The position numbers and the translations under genes are program-made. The notes beneath the pieces were generated by a model. The model was given only the letters and a program-made list of their open reading frames with translations, made no database searches and was not told the DNA's origin. 38,385 bases of DNA from a virus, in IMG/VR virus record IMGVR_UViG_3300024346_000204, positions 1 through 38,385 of that record. One strand, given 5' to 3'. Below, one piece after another: positions 1 through 8,660 of this stretch. Numbering within the stretch: the first letter of the stretch is position 1; every line of letters starts with the position of its first letter.

Positions 1-664
1 TTGACGCTGCCAGCGTCAAATGTATCAGTGCCGTTGACGGTGGTGATGCGGACGCGATCAAGCACACCGCCGAGCGCGATGGTGCCGCCGATCGTCGAGA
101 TCCACGCAGAATCGCTGAGCCCAAACGTTCCACTTGCCACCCATGTGTTCCCCGTGATGTTGGAGAGCACCATTGCGCCATGCCTTACGGCTGCAGCGGC
201 GTCTGAGGTGTTAAAGAAAACCCTGAACCCTGTGGAGAGGTTGGTTACCGCGCCGGCCGTGCCAATGATGTTTGACGAGCCTAGGTAGCCAGATGTCGTA
301 AAGGTCGTTGAACCCAGCTGAATTATCACACTGGTTGATCCGTTTGTACTCACGCCACTAAGCATCACCGTGATCTTTTCCGCCCAGGTCGGGATGCCGG
401 TGAAGTCGATCACCGTGCCTGAGGTGCTGTTCTGGGCAGTTGCCTGCACCATTCGCGGTTGAGCAGCGGCGAAGGTGATGACGCCAGTCATCGTGCCGCC
501 CGACTTTGGCAGCGCCGCGTTGGCCAGGTCGTAGGTAGTCTTCACCGCGTTAGCCGTCGCTGCCAGCGTGGTGCTGGTGGATGCAACGGTGTCATTCAGC
601 TGCACGATGCCAGCCACTGATGTAGTGGCGGCGCCAAGCCCTTGGGTGAGATTGGTCAGCGTGA
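1..664. repeat. Terminal repeat, left copy (about 94% identical to 37722-38385)
   Basis: Bases 1-664 align without gaps to 37722-38385 at a constant offset of 37721. I count about 38 mismatches, nearly all between positions 126 and 532. The first 125 and last ~130 bases are identical. The repeat lies inside one fibre gene. It is best read as the two ends of a circularly closing contig that carry different alleles of the fibre; a tandem fibre duplication is the alternative. Confidence 0.85.
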
Positions 665-776
665 TCTTTTTGTTTTGATCAATCGGCAACGCCTCTGATA
701 CGTCAATAACAGGAAGCACATCGGAGCCAACGGGCGCGGTCAGCGCGGTCAGCTCCGTGATTTTGCGTGATGCCAT
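1..776 (-). CDS. Tail fibre protein, 3' end cut by window edge (left allele)
   Basis: The gene starts at ATG 776, sharing one base with the stop of the upstream gene (TAATG), and runs off the left edge about 6 codons before its expected stop. The N-terminus (MASRKITELTALTAPVGSD, then a V-x-P-V-I-D-V stretch) and the following segment AGIVQLNDTVASTSTT are typical of cyanophage fibre and appendage proteins, and ALPKSGGTMTG is a common fibre linker. The remainder is Ser/Thr/Gly-rich with no enzyme motif. Joined to the right-end copy it would make a protein of about 264 aa. A receptor-binding or fibre role is inferred from position after tail tip J and from composition. The two copies differ at about 38 bases, mostly silent. 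Confidence 0.75.
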   Translation of the reverse strand, partial: MASRKITELTALTAPVGSDVLPVIDVSEALPIDQNKKITLTNLTQGLGAATTSVAGIVQLNDTVASTSTTLAATANAVKTTYDLANAALPKSGGTMTGVITFAAAQPRMVQATAQNSTSGTVIDFTGIPTWAEKITVMLSGVSTNGSTSVIIQLGSTTFTTSGYLGSSNIIGTAGAVTNLSTGFRVFFNTSDAAAAVRHGAMVLSNITGNTWVASGTFGLSDSAWISTIGGTIALGGVLDRVRITTVNGTDTFDAGSV

Positions 777-1222
777 TAACCTTCAGGGGTGGGCAGGACG
801 TAGATTCCATCGAGGTTGCCATCAGCAAGTGCTTCAGCAAGCTCGATCAAATGATCTTCGGTGAAGGTGCCCACGCTGAGGACAGCGCCCATCGACTGCT
901 GGATCGCCGCTTCGTTAGGCCGCCCAGCTTTGGCATCACCCATGAGCGCAATGAACTCGGTGGCGAGGGTGTTCATCGGCAGGCTGGCCATGGACTGCTC
1001 GCGGATGGCGCCGTAGACGCTGGAAACCATCAACGCATCCCAAAATGCCAAGTAGTCGCGGCCAGGTTGAGGTACGGGTGCGGGCTCTGGCTCGTTGCCA
1101 GCATCCACCCATTCCAGATATTCGCGGTAATCGCGGTTGGCAGTGTCGTGTGGGATGTAGGCGCTGTCCGCAAGGCGAAGGATGGTGTTGCCGGTTGTTA
1201 GTTGATACATGGGAGTGCTCAT
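776..1222 (-). CDS. Putative tail fibre assembly / fibre-associated protein (148 aa)
   Basis: The protein starts MSTPMYQLTTGNTILRLADSA, followed by the motif I-P-x-D-x-x-N-R-D-Y-x-E-Y-L-E-W-V (about residues 23-39). This N-terminal segment is common in phage proteins encoded beside tail fibres, often annotated as tail fibre assembly or XkdW-like. The C-terminal half is helical and rich in Ala and Glu. It sits between two fibre genes and its stop overlaps the next start by one base (TAATG), so the two are probably translationally coupled. Function is inferred from position; a chaperone role is not shown by the sequence. Confidence 0.7.
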   Translation of the reverse strand: MSTPMYQLTTGNTILRLADSAYIPHDTANRDYREYLEWVDAGNEPEPAPVPQPGRDYLAFWDALMVSSVYGAIREQSMASLPMNTLATEFIALMGDAKAGRPNEAAIQQSMGAVLSVGTFTEDHLIELAEALADGNLDGIYVLPTPEG

Positions 1223-1228
1223 GATTGG

Positions 1229-2560
1229 TTATAGTTCAGCGGAGGCAGTGAAGCCTAAAACGGAGTAAGCGGTGTTTGCGGCGCCAACAATTCCACCAAA
1301 CCTAAAGCCGTCCTTTGATGGCTGAGTTGCTGCCCCGCCGCCAGGGGTTTGAGTGCCCAGAACAATGACTGGAGTCGCCCGCATAGTAACAGGAAATTGA
1401 ATGTCAATAAGCAAATCGGAGGAAGTGGAAGCTGGTGTGTAGGGGCTGAGCGCAGCAATATTCTGGATACTTGAGAAAAAATATCTTTCACACATTGTCA
1501 CTTCAATCTGTAGTGGCCTATGTTCAAACGGTGTAGCGACAGGGCCGGGCTCTACCTGCACTTGGGCAATGTCAAAGGTGCCCGATTGTTGGCCGAGGGT
1601 AGAGGTGCGACTGTTAAAGGTAGAACCAGCGTCAAACCAAATGGCGAGAGTCAACTGATGATCGTTATTAGTCCCAAGGGTTTTGCCGCTGATTGACGGC
1701 ATTGTTGTTGTAACTGTAACTTTCTGCCAACTGGTGCCAATGGAAACCTTGGTGACACCGATAGCCTCAACCGTTGCGCTTGGAGAGCCGCCAGTGCCAA
1801 AACTCTGGACAAGCTCTACAGCAATGCTCCTAGTTGCATTCGCCTTAGCCCAGAAGCTAATGGTTACTTGCTGACCGGCAAAAGTGCGTACGTCTTCAAT
1901 GCGTTGAGCTAAAACGCACTGGTTGCCAGCTCCAGCAACAGAAGTGACAACCGTTTGACAGAAATACGTTGGCTCATTCGGTACTGCCGTTTGCCCAACA
2001 GTGAAAGGCTGTTGCGTTACGGATTGAGTGGTGCCTATGCGCGAATGAATCCACCGATCAGCCCCATAGTCCGCCGCTGTAAAAGGCCCCACCCCGCGTT
2101 GCCAGACATCAAAGTCACCATTAATGATGCGGTTGCGTAGTCCTGCCAGTGGACCGCCGTTGAAACTGGCAGCCCTCATATCGGCACTAAACGTTGCGTT
2201 GCCCGAGGCATCAACCAGCAGCCGCTGCACACCACCCGTTGCGATACCCAGCTGATCCGCGCCGGGGCTATAGATGCCGGTGTTAACGTCGCCGCTGAAG
2301 TAAAGGCCTGGCGCGGCGGCAGTGCCGCCTTCAAGCAGCAGCGTCCCGTCCAGCTCACGCAGCGAAATCCAAGCGTTGTTGGCTGAGTTGCGGATCTTCA
2401 GCAGGCCAGCCGTAGTATCAGCCCAAAGCTGATAGGCGAACGTGGTGCTGGGTTCAGCCGCGCCGCTGTTGATGCTGACGATTGCCGATAGGGCGTTGTT
2501 CAGGTCTTGCCTGAACGCGGCGCCAGACTGGTTGGCAACGTTGTAGTCGTGTTGGGCCAT
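1229..2560 (-). CDS. Tail fibre protein with carbohydrate-binding-like domain (443 aa)
   Basis: The N-terminal ~75 residues (YNVANQSGAAFRQDLNNALSA, then an ExSTTFAYQLWADT motif) are the collar found in many cyanophage fibres. A repeat-like section (GLYFSGDVNTGIYSPGADQLGIATGG) follows. The motif RNRIINGDFDVWQRG at about 142-156 introduces a beta-rich domain with ITISFWAKA-type strands, resembling a carbohydrate-binding module. The start codon overlaps the stop of tail tip J (TGATG). The distal third (about 1240-2000) looks clearly richer in A+T than the collar end and the neighbouring J gene, consistent with exchange of the receptor-binding part. The fibre role is well supported; the ligand is unknown. 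Confidence 0.85.
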   Translation of the reverse strand: MAQHDYNVANQSGAAFRQDLNNALSAIVSINSGAAEPSTTFAYQLWADTTAGLLKIRNSANNAWISLRELDGTLLLEGGTAAAPGLYFSGDVNTGIYSPGADQLGIATGGVQRLLVDASGNATFSADMRAASFNGGPLAGLRNRIINGDFDVWQRGVGPFTAADYGADRWIHSRIGTTQSVTQQPFTVGQTAVPNEPTYFCQTVVTSVAGAGNQCVLAQRIEDVRTFAGQQVTISFWAKANATRSIAVELVQSFGTGGSPSATVEAIGVTKVSIGTSWQKVTVTTTMPSISGKTLGTNNDHQLTLAIWFDAGSTFNSRTSTLGQQSGTFDIAQVQVEPGPVATPFEHRPLQIEVTMCERYFFSSIQNIAALSPYTPASTSSDLLIDIQFPVTMRATPVIVLGTQTPGGGAATQPSKDGFRFGGIVGAANTAYSVLGFTASAEL

Positions 2561-5500
2561 CAGATGATCTCCTTGCCGTAGCCGATTGCTGTGTAGGTGA
2601 ACTGGCGGCTTACGGCAGCGCCGCCGCTGTTCCTAAAGACGACCTGGAAGCCGGTGCGGGTCACGTCGCTGATGGCAAAGTAATCACCAGTCCCCATGTT
2701 AAACGCTGTCAAGCCCATTGCCGGCGCTTGGTAGAACGGCTTGGCAAACGTGGCCACATAGGTCGTCGTGCTGCTGGTCAGAGTAGCGGACTGCTCGATG
2801 CGCTGCTGCAACTCCAGCTCGGCGCCAAGCTCGTCGATGACGATGTTCTGGTTGGGGTCTCCGCTGCTGGCGATCACCTTGAACTGGAAGGCGCGGCCGC
2901 GAATGATTGCATTGCTGAACTCACGCCAGTCGTCCCACACCGGGCTGCCGCCGGGGTTGTCGTTGGTAAAGCGGACGTAGAGCGTGGCGTTGGCGGCGTC
3001 CAGGTTGGTCTCGTCAATTTCAGGCCAGTCATCAATCAGCCCAACCTTGTCATCCCATAGCGCTGCCGGCAGGTAGGGGCGGGTGACAAAGCGCCGGCGC
3101 ATGTTTACGTCGAAGACGGTGCCCATGTCCCAGGTGCTGCCGAACTCGTACTCGCCAGTCAGGTTGACGCCGCCGGTGCTGTCGATGGATGGCAGCGCAT
3201 CCCAGTCGCCAGAGTCTGCTTCGGCCAGGATCGGGTCGCCGTTCTCGTCAAGGATCGGGTCGCCGTTCTCGTCAATTAGCGGGCTGCCTGGCACCACATC
3301 GGGCGCCATGTCGTCCACGTTGTCGCCGGTCGAGATGATCAGGCCGTCCAGCTCACTGCTGTAGAACATGCCGGTGACGTTGCCCGAGAATGGCGGGATC
3401 TCCTGGTCTTCGGCGTAGGTCTTGACCAGCAGTCGCGGTTGAGGCGTGGGCAGGTCGGTCACCGCAGTGGCAGCCACTAGCGAACGGTTGCCCGTGTCAT
3501 CTTCAAACTTCAGCAGGTAGGTGCCTTCCAGTAGCGGCACCTGCTTCTGGGTTTGGCTGCCAGCAGCAGCGGCAACAATCTCCTGACTGTTCTGCCAGGT
3601 AGCTCCAACCATGGCGACGCTGTGGCGGATGAGCACCTTGCCACCAAGCAGCACGTCCAGCTCAGCAGCGCGATCCCAGCTGAGGATGGCGCTGGCCTCG
3701 TCGATTGGCACAAGGTTGATGCCAGCTACGTTGATGGGCGCTGCTGACTTTGCTTGGGCGTAGACGGTCAGCAGTGCCGGCAGCGTGGAGCGCAGGAATG
3801 CAGGGTTGACGCTGTAAACCTGCACCTGGTAGGTGCCCTGTTTGTTGTCGAGAATTTCGTAGTCGGGCTTGGAGATGTTTTCTTCTTGCCAGTTGTTGTT
3901 ACCAAAGCGCCAACGGACGCGGTACTGCGAGATGCCGGCGATCGGCTGCCAGCTGAGGATGATTTTCGACAGCGCCCGGCCGTTGCTTTCATAGAGCACT
4001 TCCTCGTAGCGGAGGTTTGCGGGCGCGTTAGGTGCGACGTTTAGGTTCGTGACATCACGCGGTTGCAGTGCTGCGCCGCGCTCGATGTAGGCGTACTTGC
4101 TGGCGTTGTAGGCCAGTGCGCTGACGGCGTACTGCGCACCATCCTGCTCGGCCACGCTGAGGACGCGCCACTGGCTCGTCTGGATGTCTGTGGTCTGATA
4201 AACCCAGACGCTGTTCACGTTGGGCGTTGCGGTGAATGCCGAGCTGACAGTGATCACCGCGCCGCTGCGGCTGCTAACGGATCGCTCCTGAACGGTGCCA
4301 TCGGGGAGGATCACCGACAGCGTGCCGCCCGATACGGGCAGGCCTGTCGCATCGTCCACCGTGATGGCGGTGGTAGTGGCAGTCACGATCCGGCCGCCGC
4401 GGCGACTACCGGCGCGCATAGGATCAGCCACCTCGATGATCTGCCCAGGGCGCACCACGACGCCGGCATCAATCGAGGCGGTGAAGTTGATTACCTCTGA
4501 CTCGTACTGCTCGGAGTAGAGAAGCCATTCGCCAATCCGGCTGGCCTGGCCGCGAGACGTGCAGGCGAAGGCTGAGATCTGCGTCGTGACAACGCCGTAC
4601 TTGGCAATTGCTGCCTGGTCTTCCACCACCTCGTAGGCGATGTCGGCGCTGGGCAGATCGAGGTAGCTCACCACCGCCACTGTTGGGCGTGTCTTGCGGC
4701 TGCTGCCTTGGTAGCTGAAGCCTTCCTCAGAGACGTTGGCCAGCGTGAACAGGTAGGCCGAATCGGCCGGCCGGTCTTGGCTGATCGTCAGCGTGCCGGT
4801 GCTCCAATACGGCATGACCCGGAGCACTGAGCACATGTCGTTGATGAGCTTGTAGGCCTCTTCAGCGGTCTGGATGTTGGTGTTGCAGGAGAAGCGCGGC
4901 TCAAACCCGCCGAAGCCATTGGGCACCAGCTCGGCGGCATACTGGCTGGCGGCGTAGAACGCCCATTTGTCGAGCTGCGCTGCCTGAATGTGGTCGCCAA
5001 AGCCGTAGCGTTTGGATGTCAGCAAGTCCCACAGTACCCATGCCGGGTCTGAGCACCACTGCGCTGCCCCGAAGGTGCCATTCCAGATGCCGCTGTAGAT
5101 CAGCCGACCGTTGGCCTGATCAACCGTCGCATTGGACGGGATCTGCACCTTGATGCCGCGGATCAGATAGGTGCGGCTTGGGACGCTGGAGAACTGCTCG
5201 GCATCCACCCGCAAACCGATCAGCGCGCTGTTGGGGTAGCGCAGCTTCGCGTAGACGATCTCGGTGTAGCTGGTCCAGTTGAAGGCGTTGGCTAGCTTGG
5301 CGCTGGCACTGTCGGGCGTGACGCGCGTCACGCGGATGTCTGCCGGGGTGGTGGCCAGCCCCACCAGATAGTCGCGCTGATAGGAATCGGCGGTGCGGCC
5401 AGCGATCGTGTCATCGATCACGGTGGTGTAACCGCCGCCGCCGTACTGCACGGCGATCTGCAGGCGCACGTCGGTGCCGTTGATGTCGCCTTCGTCAGTG

Positions 5501-6351
5501 AACAGCTGCAGCTGCGGCACCGTGATCGTGATCCGCGCCGCGTCAACGTTGGCGTCATTGATCGTGCGCACAATCGGCGTGGCCTGCTGCACCTGCACGC
5601 CCACAGGCCTCTCATCCTCAATACCAGGCGACCCGGGGATGTAGGACTGGTTCTGCGTGCCGTTGCGCGTGTAGACGGTGACGTTCTGAAAGTTGTAAGT
5701 GCCGTTCGCGTTTTGCAACGGCGTGTTGTCGAGGAAGATCGACTTGTCGCCCTCTTTGAGGCCTTCAATCTCGCCTTCGCTAATCAGGTCCAGAACCTGC
5801 GCATATTGCGCGCTGTTGAGGTTGTCAGCTGCTTCTGTTGGCGTGCGCGTTGAACCACCGCCGCCCTTGCTTTTCTTCTTGCCGCCGCCAGCGCCTGCAA
5901 TCGGACCAAGGCCGAGGCCGGCGTTGTGGACGCGGATCCCGCCAGCGATGAAGGTGTGATGCCCCTCGACGGTCAGGTTGTAGACCGTGCCGACGCACAG
6001 CTCCTCGCTGCTGACGATCGGCCGCAGGTGGCCGTTCTCATCCACCAGGCAGTCATCTGGCCCGAGGGTGCCGATTTCAACGAACGCATTGAACTGGTTG
6101 AGCACCCAGTGATTAGGCGTGGCATCCAGCACCGCGCCACCCCAGAGGCGGTAGCGGTTGACCCGCTCGCCGGCGTGGACGTGAACCTTCAGCACCTTGG
6201 CCGGGTGGATCCCGCCTTGATCGTCAAAGCTCAGAACTAGGTCGCTGGGCTGCAGCTCATCAATGCGCCGCTGCCCATCAGGCACCCGGACCAGCGTGTG
6301 CCCGAGGAAGCACCCGCCGCCGCCGCCGCCAGAGCCGACAATCCTGCTCAT
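2560..6351 (-). CDS. J: Tail tip attachment protein J with N-terminal Hint (intein-like) domain
   Basis: This 1263-aa protein forms the central tail tip that contacts the host. Residues from about 168 onward follow lambda gpJ closely: TPTEAADNLNS, the LISEGEIEGL motif, SSYTEI-type strands, PNSALIGLRVDAEQF, PNGFGGFEPRFSCN and AFACTSRGQASRIG are all recognisable. Two fibronectin-III-like domains follow at about 772-860 and 869-950, then a DENGDPIL tandem repeat near 1020-1042 and a beta-rich C-terminus. Inserted before the J core is a Hint domain from Cys14 to Asn143, flanked by Gly-rich linkers. Its TPNH motif is at 78-81 and it ends VYNLTVEGHHTF...VHN followed by Ala144. The start overlaps the gpI stop (ATGA). 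Confidence 0.95.
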   Translation of the reverse strand: MSRIVGSGGGGGGCFLGHTLVRVPDGQRRIDELQPSDLVLSFDDQGGIHPAKVLKVHVHAGERVNRYRLWGGAVLDATPNHWVLNQFNAFVEIGTLGPDDCLVDENGHLRPIVSSEELCVGTVYNLTVEGHHTFIAGGIRVHNAGLGLGPIAGAGGGKKKSKGGGGSTRTPTEAADNLNSAQYAQVLDLISEGEIEGLKEGDKSIFLDNTPLQNANGTYNFQNVTVYTRNGTQNQSYIPGSPGIEDERPVGVQVQQATPIVRTINDANVDAARITITVPQLQLFTDEGDINGTDVRLQIAVQYGGGGYTTVIDDTIAGRTADSYQRDYLVGLATTPADIRVTRVTPDSASAKLANAFNWTSYTEIVYAKLRYPNSALIGLRVDAEQFSSVPSRTYLIRGIKVQIPSNATVDQANGRLIYSGIWNGTFGAAQWCSDPAWVLWDLLTSKRYGFGDHIQAAQLDKWAFYAASQYAAELVPNGFGGFEPRFSCNTNIQTAEEAYKLINDMCSVLRVMPYWSTGTLTISQDRPADSAYLFTLANVSEEGFSYQGSSRKTRPTVAVVSYLDLPSADIAYEVVEDQAAIAKYGVVTTQISAFACTSRGQASRIGEWLLYSEQYESEVINFTASIDAGVVVRPGQIIEVADPMRAGSRRGGRIVTATTTAITVDDATGLPVSGGTLSVILPDGTVQERSVSSRSGAVITVSSAFTATPNVNSVWVYQTTDIQTSQWRVLSVAEQDGAQYAVSALAYNASKYAYIERGAALQPRDVTNLNVAPNAPANLRYEEVLYESNGRALSKIILSWQPIAGISQYRVRWRFGNNNWQEENISKPDYEILDNKQGTYQVQVYSVNPAFLRSTLPALLTVYAQAKSAAPINVAGINLVPIDEASAILSWDRAAELDVLLGGKVLIRHSVAMVGATWQNSQEIVAAAAGSQTQKQVPLLEGTYLLKFEDDTGNRSLVAATAVTDLPTPQPRLLVKTYAEDQEIPPFSGNVTGMFYSSELDGLIISTGDNVDDMAPDVVPGSPLIDENGDPILDENGDPILAEADSGDWDALPSIDSTGGVNLTGEYEFGSTWDMGTVFDVNMRRRFVTRPYLPAALWDDKVGLIDDWPEIDETNLDAANATLYVRFTNDNPGGSPVWDDWREFSNAIIRGRAFQFKVIASSGDPNQNIVIDELGAELELQQRIEQSATLTSSTTTYVATFAKPFYQAPAMGLTAFNMGTGDYFAISDVTRTGFQVVFRNSGGAAVSRQFTYTAIGYGKEII
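3225..3285 (-). repeat. 24-bp tandem repeat coding DENGDPIL twice in gpJ
   Basis: A 24-base unit, read on the plus strand as aggatcgggtcgccgttc plus tcgtca, occurs twice in tandem, and a third partial copy (PLIDENGDPIL) precedes it in the protein. The encoded D-E-N-G-D-P units resemble short calcium-loop-like turns. Whether they bind a metal is not known. Confidence 0.8.
5923..6312 (-). other. Hint / bacterial intein-like domain inside gpJ (residues 14-143)
   Basis: The domain spans 130 residues, beginning at Cys14 directly after a run of six glycines and ending with His142-Asn143. A CFLGHTLV-type block A, the block-B signature T-P-N-H (78-81) and a terminal block VYNLTVEGHHTFIAGGIRVHN are all present. 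No homing endonuclease insert fits in this length. The residue after Asn143 is Ala rather than Cys, Ser or Thr, as in bacterial intein-like (BIL) domains, so classical splicing is unlikely while autocleavage at either end remains possible. Domain identity is strong; activity is inferred. Confidence 0.85.
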
Positions 6352-6920
6352 GCCGCCACCTGCACGGTATCAATGCCGGCGGAGATCACCACCGAGCCGA
6401 CCAGCGTCTCGCCGTAGACCAACGGCACCGGTGTGCCTTGTCGGCTGGTTTGCTGGATGCCACTAAAGGAATAGGACTTGCGCGGGTCCTGGTCGGTGTT
6501 GGACGCTGCGCCTTGCGGCATTTTCGGCACCGGAGTGAGCAGCTGCGCGACGCCGCCGAGCACCAGGGAGGCGCCGACGCCGACAAGGATCTGCACGCCT
6601 AGGGCGCCGATGCCCGGCACAAGAAACCCAATAGCAATCAACGCCACCCCAGCAATGATCCGTCCCACCGCGCCAGCGCCAGCCAGCACGGGCACGATCT
6701 TGATCTGCTGCTGTCCTGCCGGGTCGTGCAGCTCATCCTCACTTAGGTCATAGCCGCCGACGCTAACCCGGTAGTGCTGGTCAGCCATGTGCTTCTCCAG
6801 CTGCGGGAAGTTGGTCGCCAAAAACCGCACCGCCTCGGCCGCGTTTGCCACATCGGCGCGGAACACGCGGCGCCCGAGGAACTTCGCCAGCCGACCATAA
6901 ACCCGGATCTCTCGCAGCAT
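6348..6920 (-). CDS. I: Tail assembly protein I (gpI-like, 190 aa)
   Basis: The protein begins MLREIRVYGRLAKFLGRR and has an N-terminal ubiquitin-like section (to about 85) typical of lambda gpI. It is followed by a Gly/Ala-rich hydrophobic stretch (about 88-130) and the C-terminal block QGTPVPLVYGETLVGSVVISAG, which is the hallmark of this family. I chose ATG 6920 because the upstream codons overlap the gpK stop region and do not match the family. It starts 8 bases after gpK and overlaps J by four bases. In lambda, gpI acts in tip assembly with K, L and J. Confidence 0.9.
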   Translation of the reverse strand: MLREIRVYGRLAKFLGRRVFRADVANAAEAVRFLATNFPQLEKHMADQHYRVSVGGYDLSEDELHDPAGQQQIKIVPVLAGAGAVGRIIAGVALIAIGFLVPGIGALGVQILVGVGASLVLGGVAQLLTPVPKMPQGAASNTDQDPRKSYSFSGIQQTSRQGTPVPLVYGETLVGSVVISAGIDTVQVAA

Positions 6921-6928
6921 GGTCCTGC

Positions 6929-7648
6929 TCAGCCTCCACCCATCGTAATGAACGCAGGATGCCGCAACCGCCGGCCGGTGCACTTCTGAAGCCAGCCGCC
7001 GTACATATCCCGGCTGCTCAGCCGCCCGCGGATGTGATGAAGCACCAAGCCGTCGCCAATGTAGACGCCGACATGGTTCAGGCCTGGCCCGCTGATGCTC
7101 ATCAACAGAAAGTCGCCATGCTGGAGCTGCTCATTCTCGTTTAGCTCGCGAAAGCCAGCTTCTTTCCAGCAGCCTTCAAACATAGGGGCATCTTCAAATT
7201 CTTCGGGTGATACAGGCCGCTGCCAGTCACGCAGCTGCAGCCCATGCTCGGCGTACCAGTCGCGCGTCAGCGTCCAGCAGTCGGTGACGCCCCATGCCCA
7301 CTCGCGGCCGATCAGCGGCGCCTTGTAGCCCGATGGCTTGCAGCCGCCCCATGCTTCGGTCTTCGGGTTGACAATGTGCCACTCCAGCCCGCTGTTCTCG
7401 CACCCGACCAGATCCGGCCCGCTGGGCTGTGGCGCTGTGACTGGATGGCTGTGCACCACCGCAATGATCTCGCCGGCATCCTCGGCGGCCGCGTAGTCGT
7501 CCGGGTCGAGGATGAACTGATCAATGCCGGTGCACAGGTTGCGGCACGGCCAGTAACGCTCGCGGCCTTTGACCACCACAACCAGGCCACAGGCTTCGCG
7601 CGGATCATCGGCTTTTGCGTGCTCAAGTGCTGCGGTGCGCCAGGTCAT
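6929..7648 (-). CDS. K: Tail assembly peptidase K (JAMM + NlpC/P60, 239 aa)
   Basis: Two enzyme domains are visible. The JAMM metalloprotease part has E18, the H66-S-H68 motif and downstream S76-x-x-D79, a complete set of expected ligands. The NlpC/P60 cysteine peptidase part has C124 in GVTDCWTL, H192 in NHVGVYIGD and a later His pair (204-205). This arrangement equals lambda gpK, which helps build the tail tip and may cut peptidoglycan at entry. The start overlaps the end of gpL by four bases. Confidence 0.93.
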   Translation of the reverse strand: MTWRTAALEHAKADDPREACGLVVVVKGRERYWPCRNLCTGIDQFILDPDDYAAAEDAGEIIAVVHSHPVTAPQPSGPDLVGCENSGLEWHIVNPKTEAWGGCKPSGYKAPLIGREWAWGVTDCWTLTRDWYAEHGLQLRDWQRPVSPEEFEDAPMFEGCWKEAGFRELNENEQLQHGDFLLMSISGPGLNHVGVYIGDGLVLHHIRGRLSSRDMYGGWLQKCTGRRLRHPAFITMGGG

Positions 7649-8325
7649 ACGACGAACGTGCCCACGCCTGGGAAGGAGCCAAACGGCAGATCAGCCGTGG
7701 CGCCAAAATGCGCCTTGCAGTCGTCCAGGGTCTTTGTGCAAGTCGGCAGCCCGCCGGCGTAGCTGCACTCCGTCGATTTGTAGACCCACTGACAGATGTT
7801 GGCGATGCACTGCCGCTTCGGCGCCCTGACGCCGGCCAGGTCAAACGCAGCCGCCAGCTCAAACTCCACCACGTCGCGGGTCTCAACGGTCTTGCGATCA
7901 ACGTAGTAGATCTCGCGCGGAAACTCAGCTGTCGGGTCCGGTGTGCCGTAGGGGTTGACGCTGCCGGGGAAGTTCACCGCGTCGATGTAGCGCGCAAGGG
8001 TGCGGATGCGCGTCACTTTGGCGCCATCCAATCCGTCTGGCAGGCTCAGCAGCAGCCCTGTGATGCTGCTGAGGATGTTGCTCACGCGGATCTTGGGCCG
8101 CGGCAGCTGACCGTTGCCGGTGTATTCAAAACCTTCCGCCTCAACGGGGAAGCGCTGATAGCTGTTACCGGCCCACACCATTTCGCCGTTGGAGTTGAGG
8201 TTGGTGCCGGAATGAAATCGGTAGGTGTCGTTGACGCCGTGCTGCGTGGCATTCAGCTCCAGCACAAACAGCTCGATGACGGCGCTGGGTGCAATCGCCT
8301 GAAGATCAGAGACGGGAACGCTCAC
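7645..8325 (-). CDS. L: Minor tail protein L (Fe-S cluster candidate, 226 aa)
   Basis: Sequence and order match lambda gpL, a tail-tip ring protein. The C-terminal quarter has five cysteines (C173, C178, C187, C196, C203) spaced as in the family region where lambda gpL holds a [4Fe-4S] cluster. Which four bind iron cannot be decided by eye. The N-terminal section has the family motif [10 protein letters not shown] near residue 16. It overlaps both M (8322) and K (7648) by four bases, so translation of the block M-L-K is coupled. Confidence 0.9.
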   Translation of the reverse strand: MSVPVSDLQAIAPSAVIELFVLELNATQHGVNDTYRFHSGTNLNSNGEMVWAGNSYQRFPVEAEGFEYTGNGQLPRPKIRVSNILSSITGLLLSLPDGLDGAKVTRIRTLARYIDAVNFPGSVNPYGTPDPTAEFPREIYYVDRKTVETRDVVEFELAAAFDLAGVRAPKRQCIANICQWVYKSTECSYAGGLPTCTKTLDDCKAHFGATADLPFGSFPGVGTFVV

Positions 8326-8657
8326 GGCTCAAACACCTCGCGGAAAGTGGCGCGGATCTGGTTGTTGTTGCAGTTGCTGAGCGTCACCTGCCATTCCTCG
8401 CAGACGTACTTGCCAGCCGTGCCGCGGGGTGGCGTCCAGTCAAAAGACTCCACGCCGTTGCGGGCTTCAAGGAATGCTGCAATCAGCTCGCGCTCGGCAT
8501 CAGTGCGGTTGGCGAACGTCAAGCTCCATTCCTTTGGATCAGAATTGAGACCAAACGTGATGCGCTGCTCGTAGCCATCGCCAGCCGCGAACTTGCGCAC
8601 CCGAGGCTTGCTGCTCTCGGTGGCTTCAAAGCTTGCTGTGTAGGTAAAGGTTGCCAT
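8322..8657 (-). CDS. M: Minor tail protein M (111 aa)
   Basis: The protein matches the gpM/DUF2460-type minor tail proteins: TxSFEATESSKPRVRKFAAGDGYEQRITFGLNSDPKEWSL near the N-terminus and an ESFDWTPPRG motif near 70. It is a tail-tip protein next to the tape measure in lambdoid tails. Its length is normal for the family. It starts three bases after the tape-measure stop, and its end overlaps gpL. Confidence 0.92.
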   Translation of the reverse strand: MATFTYTASFEATESSKPRVRKFAAGDGYEQRITFGLNSDPKEWSLTFANRTDAERELIAAFLEARNGVESFDWTPPRGTAGKYVCEEWQVTLSNCNNNQIRATFREVFEP

Positions 8658-8660
8658 GGG

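Noticed and set aside
2016-2026. Third GTTACGGATTG inside the fibre gene
   Set aside because: No -10 box follows and it is plain coding sequence on the other strand.
6311-6331. Run of GCC trinucleotides
   Set aside because: It encodes the Gly run before the Hint domain and needs no other explanation.
7615-8574. Plus-strand 319-aa frame opposite gpL and gpM
   Set aside because: No family pattern and fully antisense to two well recognised tail genes.
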